Below are positions 8,076 to 15,419 of a stretch of 64,000 nucleotides of DNA, one piece after another (within the stretch, counting starts at the first letter, position 1; every line of letters starts with the position of its first letter). Source of the DNA: Methanobrevibacter thaueri. Its GTDB lineage: Archaea > Methanobacteriota > Methanobacteria > Methanobacteriales > Methanobacteriaceae. The stretch spans positions 1-64,000 of the forward strand of contig NZ_MZGS01000006.1 of the NCBI RefSeq assembly GCF_003111625.1, read 5' to 3'. The translations under genes were made by a program, and so were the position numbers. The notes under the pieces were generated by a model. The model saw nothing but the letters and a program-made list of their open reading frames with translations, was not told the DNA's origin and searched no databases.

Positions 8076-9617
8076 ATGCAAAGAAAAAGACGAATTTTGA
8101 TATTGCTATTGCTGATAATTGGCATCTGTGCAGTGTCGACCGCAAGTGCGGCTGATGATGTTGATGTTTTATCTGCAGATGATGCAAATCTTGAAGAAAC
8201 TTCAACCGAATTGGACGATATTGAGGAAAACATCTTGGAAAAGTCAAGCGAGGAGGAAAATTTAGCCGTATCAGAAGATAGCTCCATTTTAACCATGGAC
8301 GCATCTGATGAAACATTATCAGTTGTATATTCAAGCTGGTATACAATTGATTTATAGGATTACTATGAAATCTCATCCACTAAAAAAGAGACAATTTCAT
8401 ACTATATGGAACCTTATACTTACGGTTCTGAATCTTTTCATTTTTATTTGCGTGTTGTGGATTTGAACGGAAATATAGTTTTTAATAAGGAATTAAAAGG
8501 TACTGAAAGAACTGCAAGGGATTATCGTCCTTCCTTTGAAAAAAATACTTTTGCTCCGGGCACTTATGTTTTAGGGGCTGTGAATTATGATGACAATGTG
8601 GTTATGGACACCGCTGTTTTAAGAGTTAGCGGAACAGCAGTAATCAACGCCAACGATTATAACTCATATTATAATTCCGGTGCAAAGATGACTGTCAAAA
8701 TGACAGATCAGGCAACTGGAAAACCTATTACTTCCAGTTATATCACTGTTAAATTCACCAACAAAAAGACTAAAAAAACAGTAACTAAGACCTATCTTAT
8801 GAATTCAAACGGTCAGGCTTCATTCACACCGCCTGTAGGTGCCGGAACCTGGACAGTCGAATATTCATCAGCTGATGCAGATATAAATGCAAATGTTGTT
8901 CAAAAGACAGCCACCATCACAAAACCTGCTGTCAAAATCAAAGCATTTAAAGTCACAGAATATAAAGGTTTCAAAATCAAACTTAAAGCAAAAGTGACTA
9001 GCGGAGGTAAAAAGGTCAACGAAGGAAAAGTAACCTTTAAAATCAACGGTAAAACATACACTGCTGCTGTTAAAAACGGTATTGCCACCAAAAAAGTCAA
9101 ATTAAGTAAAGTGAAAACATATAAATACACATCTAAATTCAAAGGCAGCAACTATAAGGATTCCAAAAAGGTCAAAGCTAAAGCCGTCATGAAAAAACGT
9201 GTTAAAACTAAAATCGTTATTAAAGACCAATCTGTTTATACAGGCAGCTCTAAAAAAGTCACCATAAAAGTTTTAACTAAAAGCGGCAAAAAAGTTAAAA
9301 ACGGCAAGATTAAAATAACATCCCATGGTGAAACCACATATGGGCCTGTGAAAAATGGAAAAGCCATAGCAATTGTTTCCGGTTTTAATATCATGAAACA
9401 TTTCAAAGGCTTTACCAAAAATGGTGAAACTTACAAAAAGTCAAAAACTGCCAAGGTTAAAATTAAATACATACCTAAATCACACAAATATAAGGCCAGC
9501 AAAAAAACCGTTAAGGTAACTTCCAAATTCAAATGCCTCTGTGGCAAGACCAGTACACATTACCATTATACACAGGGATATTATTACGTCTATAAATATA
9601 AAATTGCTGTTGTATAG
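8076..9617 (+). pseudogene. Adhesin-like surface protein interrupted by an in-frame TAG
   Basis: A GGGAG site precedes ATG 8076. The first part has a signal peptide (cleavage near ASA) and an acidic stretch, and stops at TAG 8355-8357. The same frame continues without a break to 9617 (reading DYYEISSTKKETISYYM directly after the stop), giving about 513 codons in all. The C-terminal two-thirds is lysine-rich and built of Ig-like repeats such as KVTFKINGKTYTAAVKNG, as in Methanobrevibacter adhesin-like proteins. One base change would restore the gene, so it is either a recent nonsense mutant, a sequencing error, or a readthrough case. ATG 8406 has no good ribosome site. Confidence 0.75.
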
Positions 9618-9649
9618 AGGATTTTAATTCCTCTAAACTTTTTTTTTTT
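9616..9649 (+). terminator. Hairpin plus T-tract terminator
   Basis: AGAGGA and TCCTCT form a stem that overlaps the adhesin stop codon, followed by a run of 11 T at 9639-9649. Confidence 0.65.
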
Positions 9650-9768
9650 AATTTTTGATGATATTTTAGTTTTGAATATTTGCTTAGAAAACATTCAATT
9701 TAAACACTACTTAATTTTTCTTTAAATATCTATTTAAAAGGTTTATATCTTCTCTTTAAAAAACTTTG

Positions 9769-9904
9769 TGAGGACATCATTATTTACACTTAATTATGGA
9801 TAAGGTTTCCTCAAAATCAATGAAAATTATCATTATTCTAATGTTATTTTTCAATAATTTTGAGGACATCATTTTTCAGGCAAAAAATCCCTTAGGTTTC
9901 CTCA
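9769..9904. repeat. Two 44-45 bp elements with conserved ends and variable cores, at the 3' end of cas1
   Basis: On the minus strand both copies read TGAGGAAACCT, then 21-22 variable bases, then ATGATGTCCTCA. One copy is at about 9861-9904, overlapping the cas1 stop codon, the other at 9769-9813. The outer six bases of each copy are inverted (TGAGGA/TCCTCA). Between the copies, TCCTCAAAAT and ATTTTGAGGA pair into a long imperfect hairpin. It is not a standard CRISPR array, since the constant and variable parts are in the wrong proportion and there are only two units. Confidence 0.6.
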
Positions 9905-10897
9905 CCACCTCAAGTAGAATCCCTTGAATTTTTCACCATACAACAGTGAATTCACTAGGTTCTCGCTTTGTTTTACAATCAAATCTGAATAGCTTACAGT
10001 TTCATCTCCATATGTTATTGTGGAGTATACTTTTGAGAGAATCTTTTCAACGATTAATTTTCTAGCTTCCAATTTAATCGTGTTGTTTCTTTTGTCCATA
10101 TCATCAATGGTGACCTGCTTTCTGTTGACTAGGCTGATGACTGTCTTGTCCACTATCTGCTGCCTGAATGGCTCTATCAGGTCAAAAGTCAGGCTTGTCC
10201 TATTGTCCATGTCAAAGTGAAGCAGTCCGCAGTATGGATCCAACCCATTTACAAGTAAGCTTTTGGTTATCTCGCTTGCGAGTATAGCATATCCGTAGTT
10301 AAGCATTGAATTAAGCAAATCTGATGGTTTTTTTGTTCTTGACTTAAAATTAATTTCTTTTGGAACGAAATACTTCACACCTTTCCAGTATTCATTTGAT
10401 GCCTTTCCTTCAAGGCCCATAATCTTCATTCGCACTGTTTCATTGTCTCCATTTAGGGGCAGTTGATTCAATTGAATTATAATCTCTTCAATTTTCTGTC
10501 TATTATTATACACACTTTTTAGATGTCTATTCTTGTTCAATGTTGTCAGTGTGGCCTTTTGGTTTTTCATCTTTGACATTATGAGTTCCTTTGATATTTC
10601 AAGACCTAGCCTATTTTCACTTAACCTATACTGCTCTTTTTTAAGTTTCACGTTTCGCCAGTCAGGTGATTCCAATGTGTATGTGAGTTGCCCCCGGGGA
10701 TTGATTGCTATCAGTTTAATGTTGTTTTCGGCCATCAAATTAAGGGCATCGAATGTAAGGTATCCCTTTCCGATAATTGTTATGTCATTTATTTCACTTG
10801 CTCTGATAGAATCGACGATTTGATTTTTTTCATGTATAACTATCCGGTTGTCTTTCTTATGTATTGACTTTGCGTATCCGTCTATTACCAGTTTCAT
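9902..10897 (-). CDS. cas1: CRISPR-associated endonuclease Cas1
   Basis: The 331-aa protein has the full Cas1 catalytic set: E163 in GLEGKASNEYW, H227 in GLLHFD, and D239/E242 in FDLIEPFR. The N-terminal beta-domain (MKLVIDGYAK, then a RAxEINDITIIGKG segment) is of the archaeal type. Cas1 integrates new spacers together with Cas2. ATG 10897 follows the cas2 stop codon after one base; an ATG at 10921 would overlap cas2. No cas3, cas5-8, cas6, cas10, cas4 or effector gene and no repeat array lies in the window, so the adaptation pair is an orphan here. Confidence 0.93.
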   Translation of the reverse strand: MKLVIDGYAKSIHKKDNRIVIHEKNQIVDSIRASEINDITIIGKGYLTFDALNLMAENNIKLIAINPRGQLTYTLESPDWRNVKLKKEQYRLSENRLGLEISKELIMSKMKNQKATLTTLNKNRHLKSVYNNRQKIEEIIIQLNQLPLNGDNETVRMKIMGLEGKASNEYWKGVKYFVPKEINFKSRTKKPSDLLNSMLNYGYAILASEITKSLLVNGLDPYCGLLHFDMDNRTSLTFDLIEPFRQQIVDKTVISLVNRKQVTIDDMDKRNNTIKLEARKLIVEKILSKVYSTITYGDETVSYSDLIVKQSENLVNSLLYGEKFKGFYLRW

Positions 10898-10898
10898 C

Positions 10899-11174
10899 CT
10901 AATACACCCTATACAAATCATTCTTGAATTTCATTTCCCGCCCTGCAGTTAACTTTTTGCTATAGCAGTTTTCACAGATTGGAATAATCACAACGCTGTC
11001 GTTTTCCCTAGTGATTTTTGAGATGTTTTCACTGAGATCTTTTCTTTCACCATTGCTCAAATCCCCTGCATATAATGAGCTTTGAATCTTTCGAAGTCCA
11101 TAATGCTGGAGGACATTTTCAATATTATTCTGGTTTGTCTTGAACCTGCAGTCAAGACTTGCTATCATGTACAT
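10899..11174 (-). CDS. cas2: CRISPR-associated protein Cas2
   Basis: The 91-aa protein has the Cas2 ferredoxin-like pattern: MYMIASLD with the usual Asp at position 8, QHYGLRKIQSSLYAGDL, and DSVVIIPIC near the C-terminus. Cas2 bridges two Cas1 dimers during spacer integration. It starts at ATG 11174 and runs directly into cas1 as one unit. A TATA-like CTTATAAAATA on the minus strand lies near 11213-11223. Two cysteines in ICENC near the end are unusual but not diagnostic. Confidence 0.88.
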   Translation of the reverse strand: MYMIASLDCRFKTNQNNIENVLQHYGLRKIQSSLYAGDLSNGERKDLSENISKITRENDSVVIIPICENCYSKKLTAGREMKFKNDLYRVY

Positions 11175-11406
11175 GAGTTAAGTTTTATTTTTCAATGTTT
11201 AAATTATTTCATTTATTTTATAAGTAGCTATAAACACTATGTTTCACTGAAAACAATTTTATAAAGTCGCAACAATTTTTTAAAGTTACTAAAATTTGAT
11301 TAAGCTTAAATAGGATAAAAATAATACAATATATTAATTTAAAGGGAATTTCAATTCCGTTATTTGAAATTAAAGAAAAATTTTGGAGAAATATATGTGA
11401 ATTATG
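11175..11406. other. AT-rich intergenic stretch upstream of cas2
   Basis: No gene is seen in this first part of the 670-bp gap between cas2 and the integrase gene. It holds the likely cas2 promoter and a GGAATT/AATTCC inverted repeat at about 11345-11358. The remainder of the gap (11493-11843) has only a weak TTG-start ORF and the integrase promoter. Confidence 0.5.
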
Positions 11407-11492
11407 TATTACTATTAAAAGTAATAGTCTTTATATATAACTACTATGATTAAAAATAGTAGTCTTTATAAATAACTAATAATAATTATTAG
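11407..11492 (+). promoter_or_regulatory. Tandem palindromes and TATA boxes in the cas2-integrase intergenic region
   Basis: Inverted repeat TATTACT/AGTAATA (11407-11426) is followed by TTTATATATAA (11430-11440). Inverted repeat ACTACTAT/ATAGTAGT (11440-11463) is followed by TTTATAAATAA (11465-11475), then the 17-bp palindrome centred at 11484. The string AGTCTTTATA occurs here twice and a third time at 11772-11781 before the integrase. This looks like duplicated, regulated promoters. No ORF starts within 300 bp downstream, so a short RNA ending at the T-tract near 11521-11529 is possible. Confidence 0.5.
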
Positions 11493-11771
11493 ATTGCATT
11501 AGATTTCATCATCCTAAAATATTTTTTTTATTTTCACAAATTGTTTTGAAATTTTAATTTTTGAATTTTCAAAAAATCAGATTAATACTTTTCACATACT
11601 TTTTTATTACAAAATTAAAATTTGAAGAAATCACCATTTTGAAACCAGTTGAGGTATATGTCTTGCTTCACTTACAACATTCCCTCACAAACTCCCAAAT
11701 TATCCAAATTTTATATATAAAGAAAACGTATATTTTATGTAATAATATACAGTAAAAGTGAAAAGATACGA

Positions 11772-11833
11772 AGTCTTTATATACTAAAAAAATCAATAGT
11801 ATAACAAGGGTTTGAGTAAAGAAATTTAGGAGG
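11772..11833 (+). promoter_or_regulatory. Promoter and ribosome site of the tyrosine recombinase gene
   Basis: TATA box TTTATATAC at 11776-11784, preceded by AGTC as in the two upstream copies, and a GGAGG ribosome site at 11829-11833, ten bases before ATG 11844. Confidence 0.6.
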
Positions 11834-11843
11834 CAAAAAGCTT

Positions 11844-12923
11844 ATGATCGAAGTCGATGAGCTAACGGACTACCTAGATGAATACTTGGAAGAAAAGCAA
11901 GAGGTAAAAAACTTAACTGAAGAAACCATCAAGAAACAAACATTCAATATATCCAAATTCATCGAATTCCTTGAAGATAGCGGAATAGATGAGTTAAATG
12001 ACAAGAACGTTAAAAAGCAATTAAGGCAATACCGTAGACATTGTTTAAAACAACGTGGAAACAAAAGAACCACAGTCAAAACATATATGATGAACATTCT
12101 GGAATTCATAAACTCAGAGGATGTTCAAGAGGAAATCCAGCACGAAACCATCAAAATGAAGGATATTATTGAAGTTAAAACCGAAGATCCTGAAACTGCC
12201 AAAAAAAGAATCGAGAAAATCTCTCTAACATGGCAACAATCCAATTTCTTCCTTGATACAATCCAGAAAAGCGGAAATGTTCGTGATTACGCAATTTGCA
12301 GGACATTCATTGATTCTGGAATGAGGCTTAAGGAACTGGTCCTTCTTAACAAGACAGATATTCAAGTTCCACTCGATGAGAAGGGATTTTATATCCTTCC
12401 GAAAGACACACATGAGTTCATTGATGTTTATCTGCGTGCAGAGACAACAAAAGGAGAATCCAAGGACCGTACAACATTCATTACCTATGATACTCTTGTA
12501 AGTTTGAATGATATGATGATGGATCGCATCACAAAGCTTAGAAAAAACACCAGCAATGTCTACAGGCCGGTGATTCAGAGAAATAAGGCTGCAGAAGAAG
12601 TGAACCGTGAAGAGTTGTTCACCAATATCAAGGGAAACAGAATTGGTAAACGTGGTGTCCAGGACATCATCAAAAAACATGCTCGCGAATGTGATGAAAG
12701 AATAGAGTCAGAAGGCATAGACTGTTCTGTAAATTACTCTAAAAATGTAAGTGTCCACATTCTAAGACACACCGCACTGTCCCATTATGCTGAAATCCTG
12801 ACAGTTGCTGAGGTTCAGTCAATTGCAGGCCATTCCAACTCACAAACAACCGATAAATATATCCACATTGACCGTGAGCAAATGAAACAAAAATTAAGAG
12901 GCAATTCTCAGAAATTTAACTGA
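11844..12923 (+). CDS. Tyrosine recombinase / phage-type integrase
   Basis: The 359-aa protein has an N-terminal SAM-like core-binding domain (residues about 5-95) and a C-terminal catalytic domain with Arg in SGMRLKELVLL, HILRHT (His-x-x-Arg), AGH and the nucleophile Tyr in TDKYIHID. All family residues are present, so it should be active in strand exchange. It is longer than archaeal XerA proteins and more like element integrases. It faces away from cas2-cas1 and lies between two inverted-repeat-rich regions. No tRNA gene or clear attachment core was found, so its target site is unknown. Confidence 0.88.
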   Translation: MIEVDELTDYLDEYLEEKQEVKNLTEETIKKQTFNISKFIEFLEDSGIDELNDKNVKKQLRQYRRHCLKQRGNKRTTVKTYMMNILEFINSEDVQEEIQHETIKMKDIIEVKTEDPETAKKRIEKISLTWQQSNFFLDTIQKSGNVRDYAICRTFIDSGMRLKELVLLNKTDIQVPLDEKGFYILPKDTHEFIDVYLRAETTKGESKDRTTFITYDTLVSLNDMMMDRITKLRKNTSNVYRPVIQRNKAAEEVNREELFTNIKGNRIGKRGVQDIIKKHARECDERIESEGIDCSVNYSKNVSVHILRHTALSHYAEILTVAEVQSIAGHSNSQTTDKYIHIDREQMKQKLRGNSQKFN

Positions 12924-13004
12924 TTTTAGCACTTAATATTAAAATTAATAAATTTAAATATCATATTGTCTAATATAATAATAGAAACTTTATTAGGATT
13001 TTAT

Positions 13005-14012
13005 ATGAATTTAAGGAAACATATTTTAATATTAAGTATTTTTATTATTTTTATTTTCGCATGCGGAACATTTAATGCATCTGATATTCAAAAAAATGAT
13101 GATTTGCATGTTACAGCAGATTTGACCAATCAAAGTGATGTTTTTGGTTGCTGTTCTATAGTTTTGCAGCTGGATGGAAATCATACAATGATGTCATATA
13201 GGCGTGATTCCAACTTAACAGCGGATGTATACATCGAAGAAGGCTTATGGCATGGCATTCCTGCTATCAAACAGTACAAGACCGAAGGCGGATACTTCAA
13301 TCATGTAATCATCACCCATGACGGCTGGGTTATCGGATTAGGAGGAATTGATGATGGTATTGATAGTGAAATATGTGAAAATATCACTGCTAGTATGATC
13401 TCCGAGGACAATAGTATTTCAGAATACGGTTTGTCCAAGATACAGCAGATAAAACAGCCATATGGACGTGGACATGTTGTAATCAAGGCTCCGAATGGTA
13501 ATTATGGTTTTGCCAATGTAAATAAGCTGAAAACAGGGACATTACAGCCAGGCCAATACATTTCCATTCCAAATGATTACATGTTATCCCGATCTGGAAA
13601 CGTTTCTCTTGATTCCCCTGATTTGGTTGGTGAAATGACTAACTTATCCCAAACCGACAAATATGGTTTGGATAGAAGGGAAATCGTTACCTATGACTTC
13701 CAAACTACTGAAAATGGCAACGTTACGGAGATTTATGTTGCAAATGAGGATGGGTCCCATGTTGGCGCTAATTATATAGACTGCATAGATGACATTCATT
13801 TTAACAACACCGTTATCAAAGGGTCAGATATTCCTATCGGACCAAGCTATATGCATATTGGAGATATTGAGTTTCCAAATGAGCTTACAACTGCAAACAA
13901 AAGTATAGTGTTAATGGTAATTATTGCGTTTGTTGTCTTCGTTGCATTGCTGTTCTTCATTATCCTGAAATTTGTAAGATCTATTCACTATAAAATCCGT
14001 CGTAGATTTTAA
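13005..14012 (+). CDS. Secreted, membrane-anchored protein; possible Ntn-hydrolase-like domain
   Basis: The 335-aa protein has an N-terminal signal segment (residues about 5-28), a large extracellular domain and a C-terminal membrane helix (VLMVIIAFVVFVALLFFII) followed by a basic tail, so it is probably an outward-facing anchored protein. The start of the mature domain, FGCCSIVLQLDGNHTMMSYR, then RRDSN and the segment HVIITHDGWVIGLGG, recalls the Cys-nucleophile start of penicillin-acylase/AAT-type Ntn hydrolases. That link is weak and by eye. ATG 13005 is preferred to the TTG at 12966. It follows the integrase by 81 bp. Confidence 0.6.
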   Translation: MNLRKHILILSIFIIFIFACGTFNASDIQKNDDLHVTADLTNQSDVFGCCSIVLQLDGNHTMMSYRRDSNLTADVYIEEGLWHGIPAIKQYKTEGGYFNHVIITHDGWVIGLGGIDDGIDSEICENITASMISEDNSISEYGLSKIQQIKQPYGRGHVVIKAPNGNYGFANVNKLKTGTLQPGQYISIPNDYMLSRSGNVSLDSPDLVGEMTNLSQTDKYGLDRREIVTYDFQTTENGNVTEIYVANEDGSHVGANYIDCIDDIHFNNTVIKGSDIPIGPSYMHIGDIEFPNELTTANKSIVLMVIIAFVVFVALLFFIILKFVRSIHYKIRRRF

Positions 14013-14640
14013 TAAAATTCATGAAATTTATTAAAAAAGAGTAAATTTGAAGAAAATATTATATCTCAACAACTTGATATATATGGCAGAGTTGATTTAT
14101 AGCATTTTCTTAATATTACTTGAGTATAAGTGGTAAAATATGTATATTATATATTATCTGTATTTACAGAATATAGATAAGTATGTATTATCCATATTTA
14201 CAGAAATATGGAAAACCATATTATACTAATATGTCTACTATAAGTAAATATGTACTATTACTATTAATAGTTATAGTATATATTATGCTATTATAATTGT
14301 TTATAGTATAATACCTATTAATACATATTTACATCTTATATACGGAAATACTCTTCCGACTACTGTAATATTACACTAACGGAATTCACAGTAAAAATAA
14401 CGATTTTAAACAGTTATTTAGCCTAATAATAACTGTTCTATTCTTGTTTTCCTAAATTAAATGTATAATATATTAGTTATTGGAATAATATAAATTTATC
14501 ATTGAACATGAAGAAAAATGAACTCTCTGCGTTCCTGGTTTTTATAAGATTTATTAATTTTTATGAAATTTCTTAATTTTTTAAGATCCGTTAATTTTCT
14601 GATTTACAAAAAGTGCCTATCTCAACCACACCATATAACT
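14013..14640. other. Non-coding AT-rich region containing the hairpin cluster
   Basis: Apart from the inverted repeats at 14155-14437, this 628-bp stretch has no supported gene. A 22-codon ORF near 14509 lacks a ribosome site. Confidence 0.5.
14155..14437. repeat. Cluster of at least six hairpin-forming inverted repeats
   Basis: In 283 bp there are: TATCTGTATT/AATATAGATA (14155-14179, one mismatch), TCCATATTT/AAATATGGA (14191-14212, perfect), CATATT/AATATG (14217-14233), a 26-bp near-palindrome at 14253-14278, ATTATGCTAT/ATAGTATAAT (about 14283-14312), and AACAGTTATT/AATAACTGTT (14409-14437, perfect 10-bp arms). The first two share the loop TTACAG while their stems differ in a compensating way. 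No ORF crosses the region. Confidence 0.55.
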
Positions 14641-14856
14641 TTAATGGTGAATTTTAACCATTTTCTCCAGTCTTTCTAACCAAATGTAATTGTCATACAA
14701 GTCAAATTTTTCAAAAATAAACTTGTCAGGATATTTTTTTTCAATGATTTCTTTTTCTTTTTTAGATGTAATTCCATATCTAATTTGTTTATTTTCATCA
14801 AACACCTCATAATACTCATATTTTTTAATTAAACTTTGTTGTGCAGTCAATCCCAT
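14641..14856 (-). CDS. Small hypothetical protein (71 aa)
   Basis: The 71-aa protein is charged and soluble (ending EKMVKIHH), with KKYEYYEVFDENKQIRYGI, which reads like a short beta-rich then helical domain. GAGGCGA lies four bases before the ATG and a TATA-like TTTATAAA on the minus strand lies at about 14878-14885, so it looks expressed. It belongs to the island between cas1-cas2 and mntP. I do not recognise a family. Confidence 0.55.
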   Translation of the reverse strand: MGLTAQQSLIKKYEYYEVFDENKQIRYGITSKKEKEIIEKKYPDKFIFEKFDLYDNYIWLERLEKMVKIHH

Positions 14857-14942
14857 CTAATCGCCTCATATGCAAACCTTTATAAATAATGAAAATATAA
14901 TTATAATTAATTTTATTAAAATGAATTTTTTTTAATAAAATT

Positions 14943-15058
14943 GGTGATGAATCTAGAAAGGGTAAAAACAGACGGCGAGAGTAAAATTCTCTAAACCTCC
15001 CTTTCATTATAGATTCATCATCTATCGGTATTCAACGACAGTGTACTTTTTTTTTTTA
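14943..15058 (+). ncRNA. Candidate structured small RNA with poly-T terminator
   Basis: TGATGAATCTA (14945-14955) pairs perfectly with TAGATTCATCA (15010-15020), and the adjoining GAAAGGG (14956-14962) pairs with CCCTTTC (14999-15005), leaving only an ATTA bulge. A small GAGA/TCTC hairpin sits in the loop. Twelve T at 15047-15058 form an archaeal-style terminator. A TATA box (CTTTATAAATA) near 14879-14888 would start transcription around 14910. The stem is unusually GC-richer than the flanks and no ORF explains it. GTGATGA at 14944 resembles a box C but no box D is seen. Confidence 0.6.
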
Positions 15059-15097
15059 ATGAGATAATATAAAATGATTATTTTTATAGTTATACTC

Positions 15098-15124
15098 ATA
15101 TTTAAAAGGATTACAATTGTAATC
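15098..15124 (+). promoter_or_regulatory. TATA box with adjacent perfect 16-bp palindrome
   Basis: ATATTTAAAAG (15098-15108) is followed directly by the palindrome GATTACAATTGTAATC (15109-15124), placed between TATA box and expected start site near 15130, the usual position of an archaeal repressor operator. Confidence 0.5.
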
Positions 15125-15168
15125 AAACTATCACTCCCGTTAAATCAATCAATGGAGGATGAATACCG

Positions 15169-15309
15169 GTGAATTACCGTGCACCTTTTGTGTCTGTTTT
15201 TAAATTAAAAATATTTTGTTATTCTAATTTTGCACAGTATCCACTATACGGAAACAACTATCAGTCATTTCTCATAATACCTTTTAATAATACATTATAT
15301 TTAAAATAA
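15169..15309 (+). CDS. Possible small protein (46 aa) with structured leader
   Basis: A GTG at 15169 lies ten bases after GGAGG (15154-15158). The 46-aa product begins NYRAPFVSVFKLKIFCYS and is rich in aromatic residues. A CGGT/ACCG hairpin covers the start codon. The leader bases TGAATACCG (15160-15168) are complementary to CGGTATTCA (15026-15034) in the candidate RNA upstream. An alternative 14-codon ORF starts at ATG 15159, but it abuts the GGAGG. Coding status is uncertain. Confidence 0.3.
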   Translation: MNYRAPFVSVFKLKIFCYSNFAQYPLYGNNYQSFLIIPFNNTLYLK

Positions 15310-15419
15310 GCAGTTATTAATGGGTACAATTTTTCAATATCAAAGCAATATTACAATATGGCACAATTAATGATTCAAAGTTATTTTTTAAAAAAAAGTA
15401 ATATGAATTGTTTTCAAGA

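Noticed and set aside
8355-8357. Pyrrolysine codon
   Set aside because: No pyl genes are visible and the lineage is not known to use pyrrolysine; kept only as a remote option.
8406-9617. Independent gene starting at ATG 8406
   Set aside because: No ribosome site, and the frame is continuous with the upstream signal-peptide part across the TAG.
9769-9904. Possible mini CRISPR array after cas1
   Set aside because: Only the ends of the two units are constant, the cores are short (21-22 bp) and the sequence between units is not repeated; this is not a repeat-spacer pattern.
11561-11755. 64-aa ORF between cas2 and the integrase
   Set aside because: TTG start, no ribosome site, composition typical of AT-rich non-coding DNA.
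14509-14577. 22-codon ORF in the hairpin region
   Set aside because: No ribosome site and too short to support.
14825-15007. 60-aa minus-strand ORF across the structured RNA region
   Set aside because: It overlaps the better supported 71-aa gene and the stem region, and has no family features.
14943-15020. Box C/D guide RNA reading of the structured RNA
   Set aside because: A box C-like GTGATGA is present, but no box D (CTGA) is found at the 3' side and the long perfect stem is not typical.
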